Source: Alkalibacillus haloalkaliphilus
GTDB lineage: Bacteria > Bacillota > Bacilli > Bacillales > Alkalibacillaceae
DNA: 64,000 nucleotides
Assembly: GCF_007991275.1 (NCBI RefSeq)
Contig: NZ_BJYA01000015.1
Coordinates: 62,001-126,000, forward strand
Reading direction: 5' to 3'
Shown piece after piece: positions 8,013 to 19,349 of the stretch. The translations under genes and the position numbers were made by a program. Position 1 is the stretch's first letter, and each line of letters opens with the position of its first letter. Under the pieces are notes generated by a model that made no database searches, had not been told where the DNA came from, and saw nothing but the letters and a program-made list of their open reading frames with translations.

Positions 8013-9125
8013 ATGAATAAATTTAATTTTAATCATAATAAAGTAAAACAACTAAAACGAAACCCGTTTCTCATGTTTATCATTTTATTTTTATGTGTCT
8101 GGATGTTAATTCCTTTATTCTCCAAAAACTTCTCAGAAGCATCAACGAACATTCTACAAGATTGGATGAATGAGATCGATGGTGCTTCTTTTTCGTATTT
8201 AATGACAGTCGACCAACCAATCATGTCGGGTGTATTGGACCAACAAGAAGAACCGTTAACCTTCTCAAGTGTAATTATACCTGCAATTACAGATTTACCT
8301 TATCAAGATTTAAGGATGTTGTTTGGTCATGAATTGCCGAACTTCCCTGGTCAAGATAGCACAATTGTGATTGCTGGAAGTGGGACAAACTATTTTACAA
8401 CTTCAATTGAATCAGCACCACCAGAGTACATTTTTGAAGCGGAAGACGAAGTGGAAGTCAATGAGGAACGCCAGGTAGAAGATTACGAAAACCAATCTGT
8501 ATTTATTTATAACGCACATAACAGAGAAGCCTTTCTACCTTACATGGATGAGGGAACGAGTGCTCATGAAGCCTTTAGTCATACAGAGAACGTTGTCGAT
8601 TTAAGTCTTAACCTTCAACGCATGTTAGGTGAGTATGGCATAGAATCACATGTTGACCAAACCGATCATTACCAAGTATTACAACAAGAAGATTTAGCCT
8701 ATGCAGAATCTTATGATGTAGCAAGAAGAGTACTAGAACAATCAATTGAAGAGAATGAAGAGATAGAATACTTCGTCGACATACACCGTGATGCTCAACC
8801 TCATCACATTACAACGACAGAGATTGATGGACAATCAGTTGCTAAGCTAATGTTCATCGTTGGAGGTAACCATGAAAATTATGATGGGAACTTACAATTC
8901 GCAGCCGAATTACACCAAATGTTAGAAGAGAGGTATCCAACAATCAGTCGAGGTGTTGAAGTTAAGCAAGGGCCTAGAACAAATGGTGTGTTTAACCAAG
9001 ATATAGATGATCAGAAAATTTTACTTGAAGTCGGTGGAGTCGATAACAATTTTGAGGAGTTAAACCGTAGTCTTGAAAAATTCGCAGAAGTCTTTGCTGA
9101 ATATTATCAAAATCAAAATGAATAA
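8013..9125 (+). CDS. spoIIP: SpoIIP, spore engulfment amidase/endopeptidase
   Basis: A 370-residue cell-wall hydrolase of the SpoIID-SpoIIM-SpoIIP engulfment machine, which degrades peptidoglycan so that the mother-cell membrane can migrate around the forespore. A single membrane anchor lies at about residues 20-38. The amidase_3-like catalytic domain covers about 160-365, with YNAHNREAFLPY, FVDIHRDAQPH and LLEVGGVDNNFEE marking the likely zinc ligands. It lies 68 bases after gpr, as in B. subtilis. The leader carries an inverted repeat at 7953-8011. Confidence 0.95.
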   Translation: MNKFNFNHNKVKQLKRNPFLMFIILFLCVWMLIPLFSKNFSEASTNILQDWMNEIDGASFSYLMTVDQPIMSGVLDQQEEPLTFSSVIIPAITDLPYQDLRMLFGHELPNFPGQDSTIVIAGSGTNYFTTSIESAPPEYIFEAEDEVEVNEERQVEDYENQSVFIYNAHNREAFLPYMDEGTSAHEAFSHTENVVDLSLNLQRMLGEYGIESHVDQTDHYQVLQQEDLAYAESYDVARRVLEQSIEENEEIEYFVDIHRDAQPHHITTTEIDGQSVAKLMFIVGGNHENYDGNLQFAAELHQMLEERYPTISRGVEVKQGPRTNGVFNQDIDDQKILLEVGGVDNNFEELNRSLEKFAEVFAEYYQNQNE

Positions 9126-9143
9126 AGGAAGGGGTTGGATTTC

Positions 9144-9431
9144 TTGAGATTAATCGGATGGGCAGTTGTTATTTTTATCATTTTTCAGTTGGGTGTAGAA
9201 TTTGGACAAACAGAGGATCAAGTTGCAGTTATTCAACAAGAAGAACAATTGGCAGAGCAAGAAACAGACTCCTTCTCAGAAAGGCATGAACGGATCATTC
9301 AAGACCAAGAAATAAAAGAGAGTCAAACGGGTCTATACTCGGTTGCTTCTCTTATTGAAACTTATGTTAAAAACATCTTTACCTTTTTATTTCATATCTT
9401 TCATAGGTTAGCAGCGACCTTTGGTTTATGA
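9144..9431 (+). CDS. yqxA: YqxA-like membrane protein (DUF3679)
   Basis: About 95 residues with one N-terminal membrane segment (LIGWAVVIFIIFQLGVEFG) and a Gln/Glu-rich region, then a second hydrophobic stretch near the C terminus. It sits between spoIIP and lepA, where B. subtilis has yqxA. I prefer the TTG at 9144, nine bases after AAGGAAGGGG; the TTG at 9135 directly abuts that site. Function is unknown; its position suggests sporulation. Sequence similarity to YqxA is weak, so the name rests on synteny. Confidence 0.6.
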   Translation: MRLIGWAVVIFIIFQLGVEFGQTEDQVAVIQQEEQLAEQETDSFSERHERIIQDQEIKESQTGLYSVASLIETYVKNIFTFLFHIFHRLAATFGL

Positions 9432-9461
9432 TAGATATTTAATAAATCGGTGTAACTATAA

Positions 9462-9490
9462 TTGAATAAAATGCTCGGTATTGCTATAAT
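9462..9490 (+). promoter_or_regulatory. Sigma-A-type promoter of lepA
   Basis: TTGAAT (9462-9467) and a perfect TATAAT (9485-9490) are spaced by 17 bases, about 37 bases before the lepA TTG start. Confidence 0.65.
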
Positions 9491-9526
9491 CGACCTAGCG
9501 AATGGACGTGACAGGAGTGGTGAATT

Positions 9527-11344
9527 TTGACTAATCAAAGACAAAAAAACATTCGAAATTTCTCGATTATAGCTCATATCGACCATGGAAAGTCGACTTT
9601 AGCGGATCGAATACTCGAAAAAACGAAAGCATTAACAGACCGAGAAATGAAAGATCAGTACTTAGATGCGATGGATTTAGAGCGTGAACGTGGAATTACG
9701 ATCAAACTAAATTCTGTGCAGCTTGAGTACGAAGCAAGTGACGGGGAAGACTATATCTTTCATTTAATTGATACCCCAGGCCACGTCGACTTTACATATG
9801 AAGTATCACGTAGCTTAGCAGCTTGTGAAGGGGCGATTTTAGTCGTAGACGCTGCTCAAGGAATTGAAGCCCAAACGTTAGCGAACGTCTATTTAGCGCT
9901 TGATAATGACTTAGAAATTATCCCAGTAATTAATAAAATCGATCTACCAAGTGCTGATGTGGACCGAGTAAAACAAGAAATCGAAGACGTCATTGGCATC
10001 GATGGTGATGAAGCTATTTTAGCTTCAGCAAAAGATGGTAAAGGGATCGATGAAATTATGGAACGCATCGTCACAGACATCCCAGCGCCTGATGGTAACC
10101 TTGAAGACCCAACAAAAGCGTTGATCTTTGATTCATTGTATGACTCTTACCGTGGTGTCATAGCGTATACATGTATTAAAGAAGGTTCTTTAAAAATTGG
10201 CGATAAGATTAAGATGATGCAAACTGATAAAGAATTTGAAATTAATGAGTTAGGCGTTTTTACACCTAATCCAGTGAAAAAGAAAGAGTTATCGGTAGGT
10301 GACGTTGGCTTTTTAACAGCCTCTATTAAAAATGTTAAACATACTCGTGTTGGTGATACTATTACATTAGCTAAGAATCCAGCTGATGAGCCATTGCCAG
10401 GTTATCGTCGTCTAAACCCTATGGTATATTGCGGGTTGTTCCCTGTAAGTGCTGATGACTATAACGACTTACGTGATGCTTTGGAACGCCTAGAATTAAA
10501 TGACTCATCATTGCAGTATGAAGCAGAAACGTCTCAAGCATTAGGATTTGGCTTCCGTTGTGGATTTCTAGGACTATTACACATGGAGATTATTCAAGAG
10601 CGTATCGAACGTGAATATAATATTCAACTCATTACGACAGCACCTAGTGTAATTTATGAAGTTGAGATGAGTGATGATGAAGTAATTGAAATTGAAAACC
10701 CATCACTTATGCCTGAGACTCAGCAAATTAAAGAAGTCCGCGAACCATTTGTAACAGCATCTGTTATGGTGCCAAACGAATATGTCGGCCCGGTTATGGA
10801 AATCTGTCAGAAGAAGCGTGGCGAGTATTCTGATATGCAGTATATGGATGAAAATCGTGTGAACATTGTATATGATATTCCGCTATCAGAGATTGTATAT
10901 GACTTCTTTGATCGTTTGAAATCACAAACTAAAGGTTATGCATCATTTGACTATGAATTGAGTGGATATAAACCTTCTGACTTAGTGAAAATGGATATTT
11001 TATTAAATGGTGAAACGATTGATGCATTATCATTTATTGTGCACCGAGACTTTGCTTACCATAGAGGAAAGCAAATAGCAGAAAAACTAAAGAAATTAAT
11101 TCCAAGACAGCAGTTTGAAGTACCTGTTCAAGCAGCGATTGGAAATAAAATTATCGCTCGTACGACAATTAAGGCTATGCGTAAAAACGTTCTGTCGAAA
11201 TGTTACGGTGGTGACATTACTCGTAAACGTAAGTTGTTAGAGAAACAAAAAGAAGGTAAACAACGTATGAAGATGGTAGGAAAAGTTGAAGTGCCGCAAG
11301 AAGCCTTTATGTCAGTATTAGAGATGGATGATGACCAAAATTAA
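9527..11344 (+). CDS. lepA: Elongation factor 4 (LepA)
   Basis: A 605-residue translational GTPase that acts on the ribosome, reported to back-translocate or to aid 30S assembly. G motifs are intact: AHIDHGKST (residues about 17-25), the RGIT switch I region, DTPGHVDF and NKIDLPSAD. The family-specific C-terminal domain includes SYKP-like and [14 protein letters not shown]-like basic regions ([18 protein letters not shown]). Translation starts at TTG 9527 with AGGAG 9 bases upstream. It has its own promoter and a terminator after it. Confidence 0.97.
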   Translation: MTNQRQKNIRNFSIIAHIDHGKSTLADRILEKTKALTDREMKDQYLDAMDLERERGITIKLNSVQLEYEASDGEDYIFHLIDTPGHVDFTYEVSRSLAACEGAILVVDAAQGIEAQTLANVYLALDNDLEIIPVINKIDLPSADVDRVKQEIEDVIGIDGDEAILASAKDGKGIDEIMERIVTDIPAPDGNLEDPTKALIFDSLYDSYRGVIAYTCIKEGSLKIGDKIKMMQTDKEFEINELGVFTPNPVKKKELSVGDVGFLTASIKNVKHTRVGDTITLAKNPADEPLPGYRRLNPMVYCGLFPVSADDYNDLRDALERLELNDSSLQYEAETSQALGFGFRCGFLGLLHMEIIQERIEREYNIQLITTAPSVIYEVEMSDDEVIEIENPSLMPETQQIKEVREPFVTASVMVPNEYVGPVMEICQKKRGEYSDMQYMDENRVNIVYDIPLSEIVYDFFDRLKSQTKGYASFDYELSGYKPSDLVKMDILLNGETIDALSFIVHRDFAYHRGKQIAEKLKKLIPRQQFEVPVQAAIGNKIIARTTIKAMRKNVLSKCYGGDITRKRKLLEKQKEGKQRMKMVGKVEVPQEAFMSVLEMDDDQN

Positions 11345-11347
11345 TTT

Positions 11348-11381
11348 AAAAAGGGCCGGCCGATTAAGGTCTGCCCTTTTA
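11348..11381 (+). terminator. Terminator after lepA
   Basis: GGGC (11353-11356) with the preceding A-run pairs with GCCC and the following T-run (11373-11380); an inner GCC/GGT pair extends the stem. Confidence 0.7.
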
Positions 11382-11420
11382 TCTGTTTAGAAGAATGATT
11401 TTAGTGAGAGAAGGGATTAT

Positions 11421-12599
11421 ATGAGTGTACAAGCTGTTTATATACACATCCCATTTTGTCATGAGATATGTCACTACTGTGATTTTGCAAAGATGTATTA
11501 TCATGAAGGGATTGCTGATTCGTACTTAGACTCTTTAAATAAAGAAATAAGTATGTATATAAAAGAAGAACCTGTTTCGGTAAGAACGATCTATATCGGC
11601 GGAGGAACGCCAACTAGCTTGAACGAAAACCAATTAGAGAAACTATTTCAAACCATTTCGAACTATTTTAACGTTGAAGAAGTTGAAGAATTTACTATTG
11701 AAGCAAACCCAGGTGAGTTTCATGAAGGTCATGTGAAGTTGATGGCTCAATATGGAATTAATCGTGTTTCATTAGGAGTGCAAGTTTTAGACAATGATTA
11801 CTTAAAAGAAATGAATCGAATTCATACCGTTGATGATGTCGAGCGTTCGGTAAAACTGTTACAACAATACGGGTTAACTAACATTAGTATGGACTTTATT
11901 TATGCTTTACCGAGTCAAACGTTGGAACATTTTGAAACAACGCTGAAGAAAGCTTTATCTTTTGATTTACCACACTATTCTTCATATGCATTACAAATTG
12001 AGCCTAAAACGGTATTTTATATGCGTTATCAGAAAGGTAAACTTTCTAAACCTAAAGAAGAAGTAGAAGCCCAAATGTTTCATTCTTTAGTTGATCTTAT
12101 GGAAGAACAAGGGTTGCAACATTATGAAGTAAGTAATTTTTCAAAGCCTGGTTATGAAAGTAAGCATAATTTAACATATTGGGATAACGTGCCATATTAT
12201 GCTTTTGGTGCAGGAGCACACGGTTACTTAAAAGGTGAACGTTATGTTAATTTAAGGCCAGTTAATCATTATGAAGATCAAATTAAACAAGGTTCAAAAC
12301 CTGTTTTACATTCAGAGGAAGTCACGTTAAAAGAACAAGTAGAAGAAGAGATGTTTTTAGGGTTACGTAGGAAGTCTGGTGTGTCGGATGATCAATTCCA
12401 AAAACGATATGGATTTTCTTTCTTTAATCTCTATGGAAATGAGATTAATTATTTAGTTAATAAAGGGTGGATCATACAGCAAGGCGATACGATTTCAATG
12501 ACTCGTGACGGTATGTTGTTTGGTAATGATGTTTTTGCCTCATTTCTTATAAGTGATGATGTTTGGGTTCAGAAGTTTCCAATTGACAGTCATTCATGA
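11421..12599 (+). CDS. hemW: HemW-type radical SAM haem chaperone
   Basis: A 392-residue radical SAM protein of the HemN-like group. The iron-sulfur ligands are C13-x3-C17-x2-C20 in HIPFCHEICHYCDF. Proteins of this type lacking the extra HemN cysteine are now called HemW and bind and deliver haem; older annotations give oxygen-independent coproporphyrinogen oxidase. Further conserved blocks are YIGGGTPTSL and SLGVQVLDNDYLKEMNR. It lies directly upstream of hrcA, as in B. subtilis. The hrcA -35 element probably overlaps its last codons. Confidence 0.92.
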   Translation: MSVQAVYIHIPFCHEICHYCDFAKMYYHEGIADSYLDSLNKEISMYIKEEPVSVRTIYIGGGTPTSLNENQLEKLFQTISNYFNVEEVEEFTIEANPGEFHEGHVKLMAQYGINRVSLGVQVLDNDYLKEMNRIHTVDDVERSVKLLQQYGLTNISMDFIYALPSQTLEHFETTLKKALSFDLPHYSSYALQIEPKTVFYMRYQKGKLSKPKEEVEAQMFHSLVDLMEEQGLQHYEVSNFSKPGYESKHNLTYWDNVPYYAFGAGAHGYLKGERYVNLRPVNHYEDQIKQGSKPVLHSEEVTLKEQVEEEMFLGLRRKSGVSDDQFQKRYGFSFFNLYGNEINYLVNKGWIIQQGDTISMTRDGMLFGNDVFASFLISDDVWVQKFPIDSHS

Positions 12600-12611
12600 T
12601 TTTGATAATTT
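12583..12611 (+). promoter_or_regulatory. Likely promoter of the hrcA-grpE-dnaK-dnaJ operon
   Basis: A perfect TTGACA lies at 12583-12588 within the end of hemW. The best -10 choices are TAATTT (12606-12611, 17-base spacer) or GATAAT (12604-12609, 15-base spacer). It is directly upstream of the CIRCE element. The exact -10 is uncertain. Confidence 0.45.
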
Positions 12612-12621
12612 ATAAATAGAA

Positions 12622-12648
12622 TTAGCACTCGTTGAAGGTGAGTGCTAA
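12622..12648 (+). promoter_or_regulatory. CIRCE operator (HrcA binding site)
   Basis: TTAGCACTC (12622-12630), a 9-base spacer, and GAGTGCTAA (12640-12648) match the CIRCE consensus in every arm position. HrcA bound here represses the heat-shock operon; in B. subtilis GroE is needed to keep HrcA active. Confidence 0.97.
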
Positions 12649-12662
12649 CAGGGGTGATGCAT

Positions 12663-13691
12663 ATGCTTACAGAACGTCAAGCATTGATTTTAAAAGTCAT
12701 TATTGATGAATTTATTGAGACAGCACAGCCAATTGGTTCCAGAAACATTGCGAAAAGAGAAGATGTAGCATACAGCCCAGCTACCATTCGCAATGACATG
12801 GCCGATTTGGAGGATGATGGATTTCTATCGAAGACGCATAGTTCATCAGGTCGTATTCCTTCAGAAAAGGGATATCGCTTTTATGTTGATCATATGATGT
12901 CGCCACTACAATTATCGAATGATGAAGTGCGTCTAGTTCAATCTCAATTTGATGATCGAATGATTGAGATGGAAAAAGTCATGCAAAACTCTGCTCATAT
13001 CTTATCAGAACTAACACAGTATACTACGTTAGTACTTGGGCCAGAGGTGTATGAAACAAAGCTTAAACAATTGCAAATTGTTCCCATTAATAAACAATCA
13101 GCAATTGCAATCTTAGTAACAGATACTGGTCATGTGGAACACCGTTCTTTTGCTGTTCCATCAGAGATCGACCACTCTGATTTAGAAAAGGTTGTCAATA
13201 TATTAAATGAGAAGTTAGTTGGTGTACCAATCATTTATTTAGATCGAATGATTGAAAGTGAAGTAATTGATTTAATTAACCGTTATACTTCTAACTTCCA
13301 AAAGTCTTATGACTTAATACAGAAAGCTTTGTTTAATCATCAAACGACTAGTTTATATGTCAGTGGTAAATCGAACATTTTAATGCAACCAGAATTCAAT
13401 GATATTGAAAAGGCACGCTCTTTATTTAATGTGATGGAGAGCGAAGACCAAATCGCCCCGATCTTAAAAACTAACCAAGAAGGATTGAAAATTTCAATCG
13501 GTCATGAAAATGAAATGGAAGTGATGAACAATTGTACACTCATCACAGCGACCTATACTTTAGGTGAAAACCAAATAGGTACCATTGCATTACTTGGGCC
13601 AACACGAATGGAATATGCTAAAGCTGTGTCATTGTTAGATTTATGGTCTAATCATATGAGCCAATCACTTTATAGATGGTTTAATGATTAA
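12663..13691 (+). CDS. hrcA: HrcA, heat-inducible transcription repressor
   Basis: A 342-residue repressor of class I heat-shock genes. The winged-helix DNA-binding domain is at the N terminus (MLTERQALILKVIIDEFIET ... YSPATIRNDMADLEDDGFL), followed by the family block SSSGRIPSEKGYRFYVDHM and a GAF-like dimerisation domain. I chose the ATG at 12663, which matches the family N terminus; longer in-frame starts would run into the CIRCE element. It binds the operator at 12622-12648 and so controls itself, grpE, dnaK and dnaJ. Confidence 0.96.
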   Translation: MLTERQALILKVIIDEFIETAQPIGSRNIAKREDVAYSPATIRNDMADLEDDGFLSKTHSSSGRIPSEKGYRFYVDHMMSPLQLSNDEVRLVQSQFDDRMIEMEKVMQNSAHILSELTQYTTLVLGPEVYETKLKQLQIVPINKQSAIAILVTDTGHVEHRSFAVPSEIDHSDLEKVVNILNEKLVGVPIIYLDRMIESEVIDLINRYTSNFQKSYDLIQKALFNHQTTSLYVSGKSNILMQPEFNDIEKARSLFNVMESEDQIAPILKTNQEGLKISIGHENEMEVMNNCTLITATYTLGENQIGTIALLGPTRMEYAKAVSLLDLWSNHMSQSLYRWFND

Positions 13692-13735
13692 AAATGAGGG
13701 AACAATGTTTCTAGGTTTGTGAACCTTTGCTAATG

Positions 13736-13765
13736 ACTTGGCGGATTTCTACAAATTTGCCAAGT
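13736..13765 (+). promoter_or_regulatory. Stem-loop between hrcA and grpE
   Basis: A perfect 7-bp stem (13736-13742 with 13759-13765), extendable inside, lies in the 161-base hrcA-grpE gap. There is no good T-run. In B. subtilis the dnaK-operon mRNA is processed between these genes, leaving a stabilised downstream part; this hairpin could play that role here. Confidence 0.35.
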
Positions 13766-13852
13766 TTATTTAGCGTCAGGGTTTTGTTTTAACAATTAAA
13801 ATGATATATTTAACAATTGGTGAAAGAAACGTATTAGTAGGGGGTGACAGTA

Positions 13853-14446
13853 ATGAATGAACAAAACAAAGGTCATGAAGATTTAACAGAAGAAGTAGTA
13901 AATGATGAAAATATCGAAAATCAAGAGTCAGACTCTGTTAGTGATGAGACGGTCGAGCAACAAGCAGATGAAGTTGAAGGCAATGAAGCTGAACAACTTT
14001 CTGAAATTGAAGAGGTTAAGCAAGAGAAAGAAGCTTTGCAAGATAAGTTAGCAAGACTTCAAGCAGATTTTGATAACTTCCGCCGTCGTACAAAGAAAGA
14101 GAAAGAGGCTGACTTAAAGTATAAATCTCAAGACATTGCAAACGACTTAATTCCTGTTCTTGATAACTTTGAGCGTGCTTTACAAGTAGAAGTTAATGAT
14201 GAAAGCACGAATTCATTTGCTGAAGGGTTAGAAATGGTATATAACCAGTTCAGGCAAGCTTTAGAGCAACATGGAATTGAGGAAGTTGAAGCAGAAGGTG
14301 TTCAGTTTGATCCACAAAAACACCAAGCTGTCATGCAAGTTAGTGAAGAAGGATATGAATCTAACCAAGTTATTGAAGTACTTCAAAAAGGCTATCAATT
14401 AAAAGATCGCGTTATTAGACCAGCTATGGTTAAAGTAAACGAATAA
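13853..14446 (+). CDS. grpE: GrpE nucleotide exchange factor
   Basis: A 197-residue cochaperone that releases ADP from DnaK. A very acidic disordered N terminus (about 1-55) is followed by a long helix ([20 protein letters not shown]), the [11 protein letters not shown] signature and the C-terminal beta domain with [11 protein letters not shown] chose the ATG at 13853; the upstream GTG at 13844 overlaps the AGGGGGTG ribosome site. It is the second gene of the HrcA-controlled operon. Confidence 0.96.
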   Translation: MNEQNKGHEDLTEEVVNDENIENQESDSVSDETVEQQADEVEGNEAEQLSEIEEVKQEKEALQDKLARLQADFDNFRRRTKKEKEADLKYKSQDIANDLIPVLDNFERALQVEVNDESTNSFAEGLEMVYNQFRQALEQHGIEEVEAEGVQFDPQKHQAVMQVSEEGYESNQVIEVLQKGYQLKDRVIRPAMVKVNE

Positions 14447-14459
14447 AAAGGATATATAA

Positions 14460-16307
<1,848 letters not shown>

Positions 16308-16337
16308 GCGTGATTAAACTGTTTTAAAGTTCAAAGT

Positions 16338-16377
16338 CAAAGTCAAGAATATCTCACCCTTGACTTTGGCTTTCTTT
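16338..16377 (+). terminator. Hairpin after dnaK, possibly a partial terminator
   Basis: A perfect 10-bp stem, 16338-16347 with 16359-16368, is followed by a modest T-rich stretch. dnaJ lies 105 bases further with its own promoter-like sequence (TTGCAG 16414, TATGAT 16438, 18-base spacer), so this hairpin may attenuate the operon. Confidence 0.5.
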
Positions 16378-16481
16378 ATGAGTTCTGTAACGGCTTTTAC
16401 TATTTGTAGACAATTGCAGTTAATATGATAAAAATGTTATGATAAATTTTATGCGAGAAGATACGGGAGTGTGGTCTTCAA

Positions 16482-17600
16482 TTGAGTAAACAAGATTATT
16501 ATGAGGTATTAGGTGTATCAAAAGATGCCTCAAAAGACGAAATTAAAAAAGCTTATAGAAAATTAGCAAGACAATATCACCCAGACGTTAGTGAAGAAGA
16601 AAACGCGGCTGATAAATTTAAAGAGGTTAAAGAAGCTTACGAAACGCTAAGCAGTGATCAAAAGCGTCAACAGTATGATCGATTTGGTCACGCAGGGGCA
16701 CAGCAAGGCCAAGGATTTGGCGGTGGAGCTGAAGGCTTCGGCGACTTTGGTGATATTTTTGATATGTTCTTCGGTGGTGGAGGGCGCAGAGACCCTAACG
16801 CACCAAGACAAGGTCAAGATCTTCAATATACTATGGAAATTGATTTTGAAGAAGCAATATTTGGTAAGGAAACGACTATTCAGATCCCTAAAGAAGAATC
16901 ATGTGAAACGTGTGATGGGTCTGGAGCAAAACCTGGGTCTAACGTAACGACATGCTCACATTGTAACGGTGCAGGTCAAATGAATGTTGAACAAAATACA
17001 CCGTTTGGACGTGTGGTTAATAGAAGAGTTTGTAACCATTGTTCAGGAACAGGACAATTTGTAGAAGATAAATGTTCTACATGTGGTGGAGCAGGAAATG
17101 TGAAACGACGCAAGCAGATTGATATTCGAATTCCTGGTGGTATAGAAGATGGCCAGCAAATTAGAGTTTCTGGTCAAGGTGGTCCAGGTGAGAATGGAGG
17201 TCCTCCAGGGGATCTATTTGTCGTTGTACGTGTTAAGCGACATGAGTTCTTTGAACGTGATGGAGACGACATTTTGTGTGAAATTCCAATTACCTTTACA
17301 CAAGCTGCTCTAGGTGATGAACTTGAAGTTCCAACTGTACACGGACGTGTTAAATTAAAAATACCAGCTGGAACACAAACAGGTACACACTTTAGGTTAA
17401 AAGGTAAAGGTGCGCCAAATGTTCATGGTTACGGTCAAGGTGACCAACATATTTTAGTTAAAGTAATGGTGCCTAAAAACTTAAGTGATAAACAAAAAGA
17501 ATTACTGAGAGAATTCCATGAACAAAGTGGTGAAGACTCTTTAGATGAACAACAAGATAATTTATTTAAACGATTTAAACGTGCATTTAAAGGTGAATAA
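16482..17600 (+). CDS. dnaJ: DnaJ (Hsp40) cochaperone
   Basis: A 372-residue type I Hsp40 that loads clients on DnaK and triggers its ATPase. J-domain at residues 3-70 with YHPDVSEEE; a Gly/Phe-rich region ([20 protein letters not shown]); four zinc-binding repeats [24 protein letters not shown] and CSTCGGAG; then the two beta-barrel client domains. All eight cysteines are present. Translation starts at TTG 16482 with GGGAGTG upstream. Confidence 0.97.
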   Translation: MSKQDYYEVLGVSKDASKDEIKKAYRKLARQYHPDVSEEENAADKFKEVKEAYETLSSDQKRQQYDRFGHAGAQQGQGFGGGAEGFGDFGDIFDMFFGGGGRRDPNAPRQGQDLQYTMEIDFEEAIFGKETTIQIPKEESCETCDGSGAKPGSNVTTCSHCNGAGQMNVEQNTPFGRVVNRRVCNHCSGTGQFVEDKCSTCGGAGNVKRRKQIDIRIPGGIEDGQQIRVSGQGGPGENGGPPGDLFVVVRVKRHEFFERDGDDILCEIPITFTQAALGDELEVPTVHGRVKLKIPAGTQTGTHFRLKGKGAPNVHGYGQGDQHILVKVMVPKNLSDKQKELLREFHEQSGEDSLDEQQDNLFKRFKRAFKGE

Positions 17601-17623
17601 TTTATTGAAGTGAGTGATGGTAC

Positions 17624-18565
17624 GTGAAATGGTCTGAAATAAAAATTCATACGGCTACTGAAGCAGTAGAACCGGTGTCGAATATTTTACATGAATCAGG
17701 TGCTAGTGGTGTCGTTATAGAAGATCGCCAAGATTTATTTCAAGAGCGTTCAACATTGTACGGAACGATATATGACTTAGACCCAAGCAGTTACCCAGAA
17801 GAAGGGGTTTATATTAAAGCATATTTACCAGTTAATAGTTTTTTAGGTGAAACAGTTGAAGAAATAAAAGAAGCTATTAATAATTTAGTGACTTTCGATA
17901 TTGATATCGGGAAAAATAATGTTACTATTTCAGAAGTTAATGAAGAAGAGTGGGCGACAGCTTGGAAAAAGTACTATAAACCTGTGAAGATATCTGAAAA
18001 GATTACGATAATACCAACATGGGAAGAGTATGAGCCGGTTAATAGTGATGAGATTATTATTGAATTGGACCCAGGTATGGCTTTTGGTACAGGTACACAT
18101 CCTACAACTGTACTTAGCCTGCAGGCATTAGAGCGATATGTAACAACTGGTGATCAAGTGGTCGATGTTGGCTCAGGCTCAGGTGTTCTATCTATTGCAT
18201 CTGCGTTACTTGGCGCTAGCGGTGTTCGAGCATATGACTTAGATGAAGTTGCAGTTAAAAGTACTACAATTAATGTAAAGTTAAACAAAGTACAAGAACT
18301 TGTAACTTCAGAACAAAACGATTTGTTAGTTGGGATTACAGAACAAGCTGATGTAATTGTTTCAAATATATTAGCTGAGATAATCGTACAAACTACTGGT
18401 GAAGCTTATAACTTAGTGAAGCCAGGTGGTTATTTTATTACTTCGGGAATCATTAAAGGCAAAAAAGAATTAGTTAGAAATGATTTAGAAGACAAAGGTT
18501 TTAACATACTAGAAGTAAACCAAATGGAAGATTGGATTTCGATCATCGCACAGAAGCCTGAGTAA
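17624..18565 (+). CDS. prmA: Ribosomal protein L11 methyltransferase
   Basis: A 313-residue SAM-dependent methyltransferase that trimethylates ribosomal protein L11. An N-terminal substrate domain with MKWSEIKIHT leads to the methyltransferase core: LDPGMAFGTGTHPTT, VVDVGSGSGVLSIA and VSNILAEI. The GTG start at 17624 follows the dnaJ stop by 23 bases. The order dnaJ-prmA-rsmE-mtaB is conserved in Bacillus and suggests one long transcript. Confidence 0.96.
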   Translation: MKWSEIKIHTATEAVEPVSNILHESGASGVVIEDRQDLFQERSTLYGTIYDLDPSSYPEEGVYIKAYLPVNSFLGETVEEIKEAINNLVTFDIDIGKNNVTISEVNEEEWATAWKKYYKPVKISEKITIIPTWEEYEPVNSDEIIIELDPGMAFGTGTHPTTVLSLQALERYVTTGDQVVDVGSGSGVLSIASALLGASGVRAYDLDEVAVKSTTINVKLNKVQELVTSEQNDLLVGITEQADVIVSNILAEIIVQTTGEAYNLVKPGGYFITSGIIKGKKELVRNDLEDKGFNILEVNQMEDWISIIAQKPE

Positions 18566-18577
18566 TGAGGGATTAAC

Positions 18578-19345
18578 ATGCAAAGGTACTTTATATCGGA
18601 AGACTTATGGAATCTAGAAGACAAAGAAGTTTTAATTTTAGATGAAGATTTTCATCACGTTGTTAATGTTATGAGAAAAAAATCAGGCAGTCACTTTATT
18701 TGTTGTCACCCTTCTGAGCAAAGTTATCTCGTTGAAGTTGCAGAGATTAATACTGATGAACAGACCGTTAAATGTCGTATAATTGAACAACTTGATGAAA
18801 ATAAAGAACTACCTGTTCATGTAACGTTAGCTCAAGGTTTGCCTAAAGGTGATAAGTTAGATCTCATTGTTCAAAAGGCAACTGAACTCGGCATAAGAGA
18901 GTTTGTTCCGTTAAAGATGGATCGTTCTATTGTAAAATGGGATGATAAAAAATCAAAAAAGAAACTGCAACGACTTAAAAAAATTGCAAAAGAAGCAAGT
19001 GAACAATCTCATAGACAATCTGTACCAACTATTACTAATTTAGAAACGGTCCAATCACTTCTCAATCGAGAAACTTTTGATAAAATATTAATTGCTAGTG
19101 AATATGAAGCAAAAGGAGAAAATCACGCTACTGAGTCTTTCTCTGAACTGCTAGCAGGAATTGAAGCTAATGACCGTATACTTGTTATGATCGGTCCAGA
19201 AGGTGGTATTTCCGAAGCAGAATTACAAGACTCTATATTAAAACAAGCTGTCCCAATTCGTTTAGGTCCGAGAATTTTACGAACTGAAACAGCTCCTATG
19301 TACGTTTTATCGATTTTATCCTTTTATCTAGAAGAATGGAGGTGA
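18578..19345 (+). CDS. rsmE: 16S rRNA (uracil-1498-N3)-methyltransferase
   Basis: A 255-residue SPOUT-class methyltransferase that modifies U1498 of 16S rRNA. The N-terminal PUA-like domain begins MQRYFISEDLW and contains FHHVVNVMRKKSG. The C-terminal knotted SAM-binding region shows VMIGPEGGISEAE and RLGPRILRTETAP. It lies 12 bases after prmA and overlaps the ribosome site of mtaB, consistent with coupled translation. Confidence 0.95.
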   Translation: MQRYFISEDLWNLEDKEVLILDEDFHHVVNVMRKKSGSHFICCHPSEQSYLVEVAEINTDEQTVKCRIIEQLDENKELPVHVTLAQGLPKGDKLDLIVQKATELGIREFVPLKMDRSIVKWDDKKSKKKLQRLKKIAKEASEQSHRQSVPTITNLETVQSLLNRETFDKILIASEYEAKGENHATESFSELLAGIEANDRILVMIGPEGGISEAELQDSILKQAVPIRLGPRILRTETAPMYVLSILSFYLEEWR

Positions 19346-19349
19346 GAGT

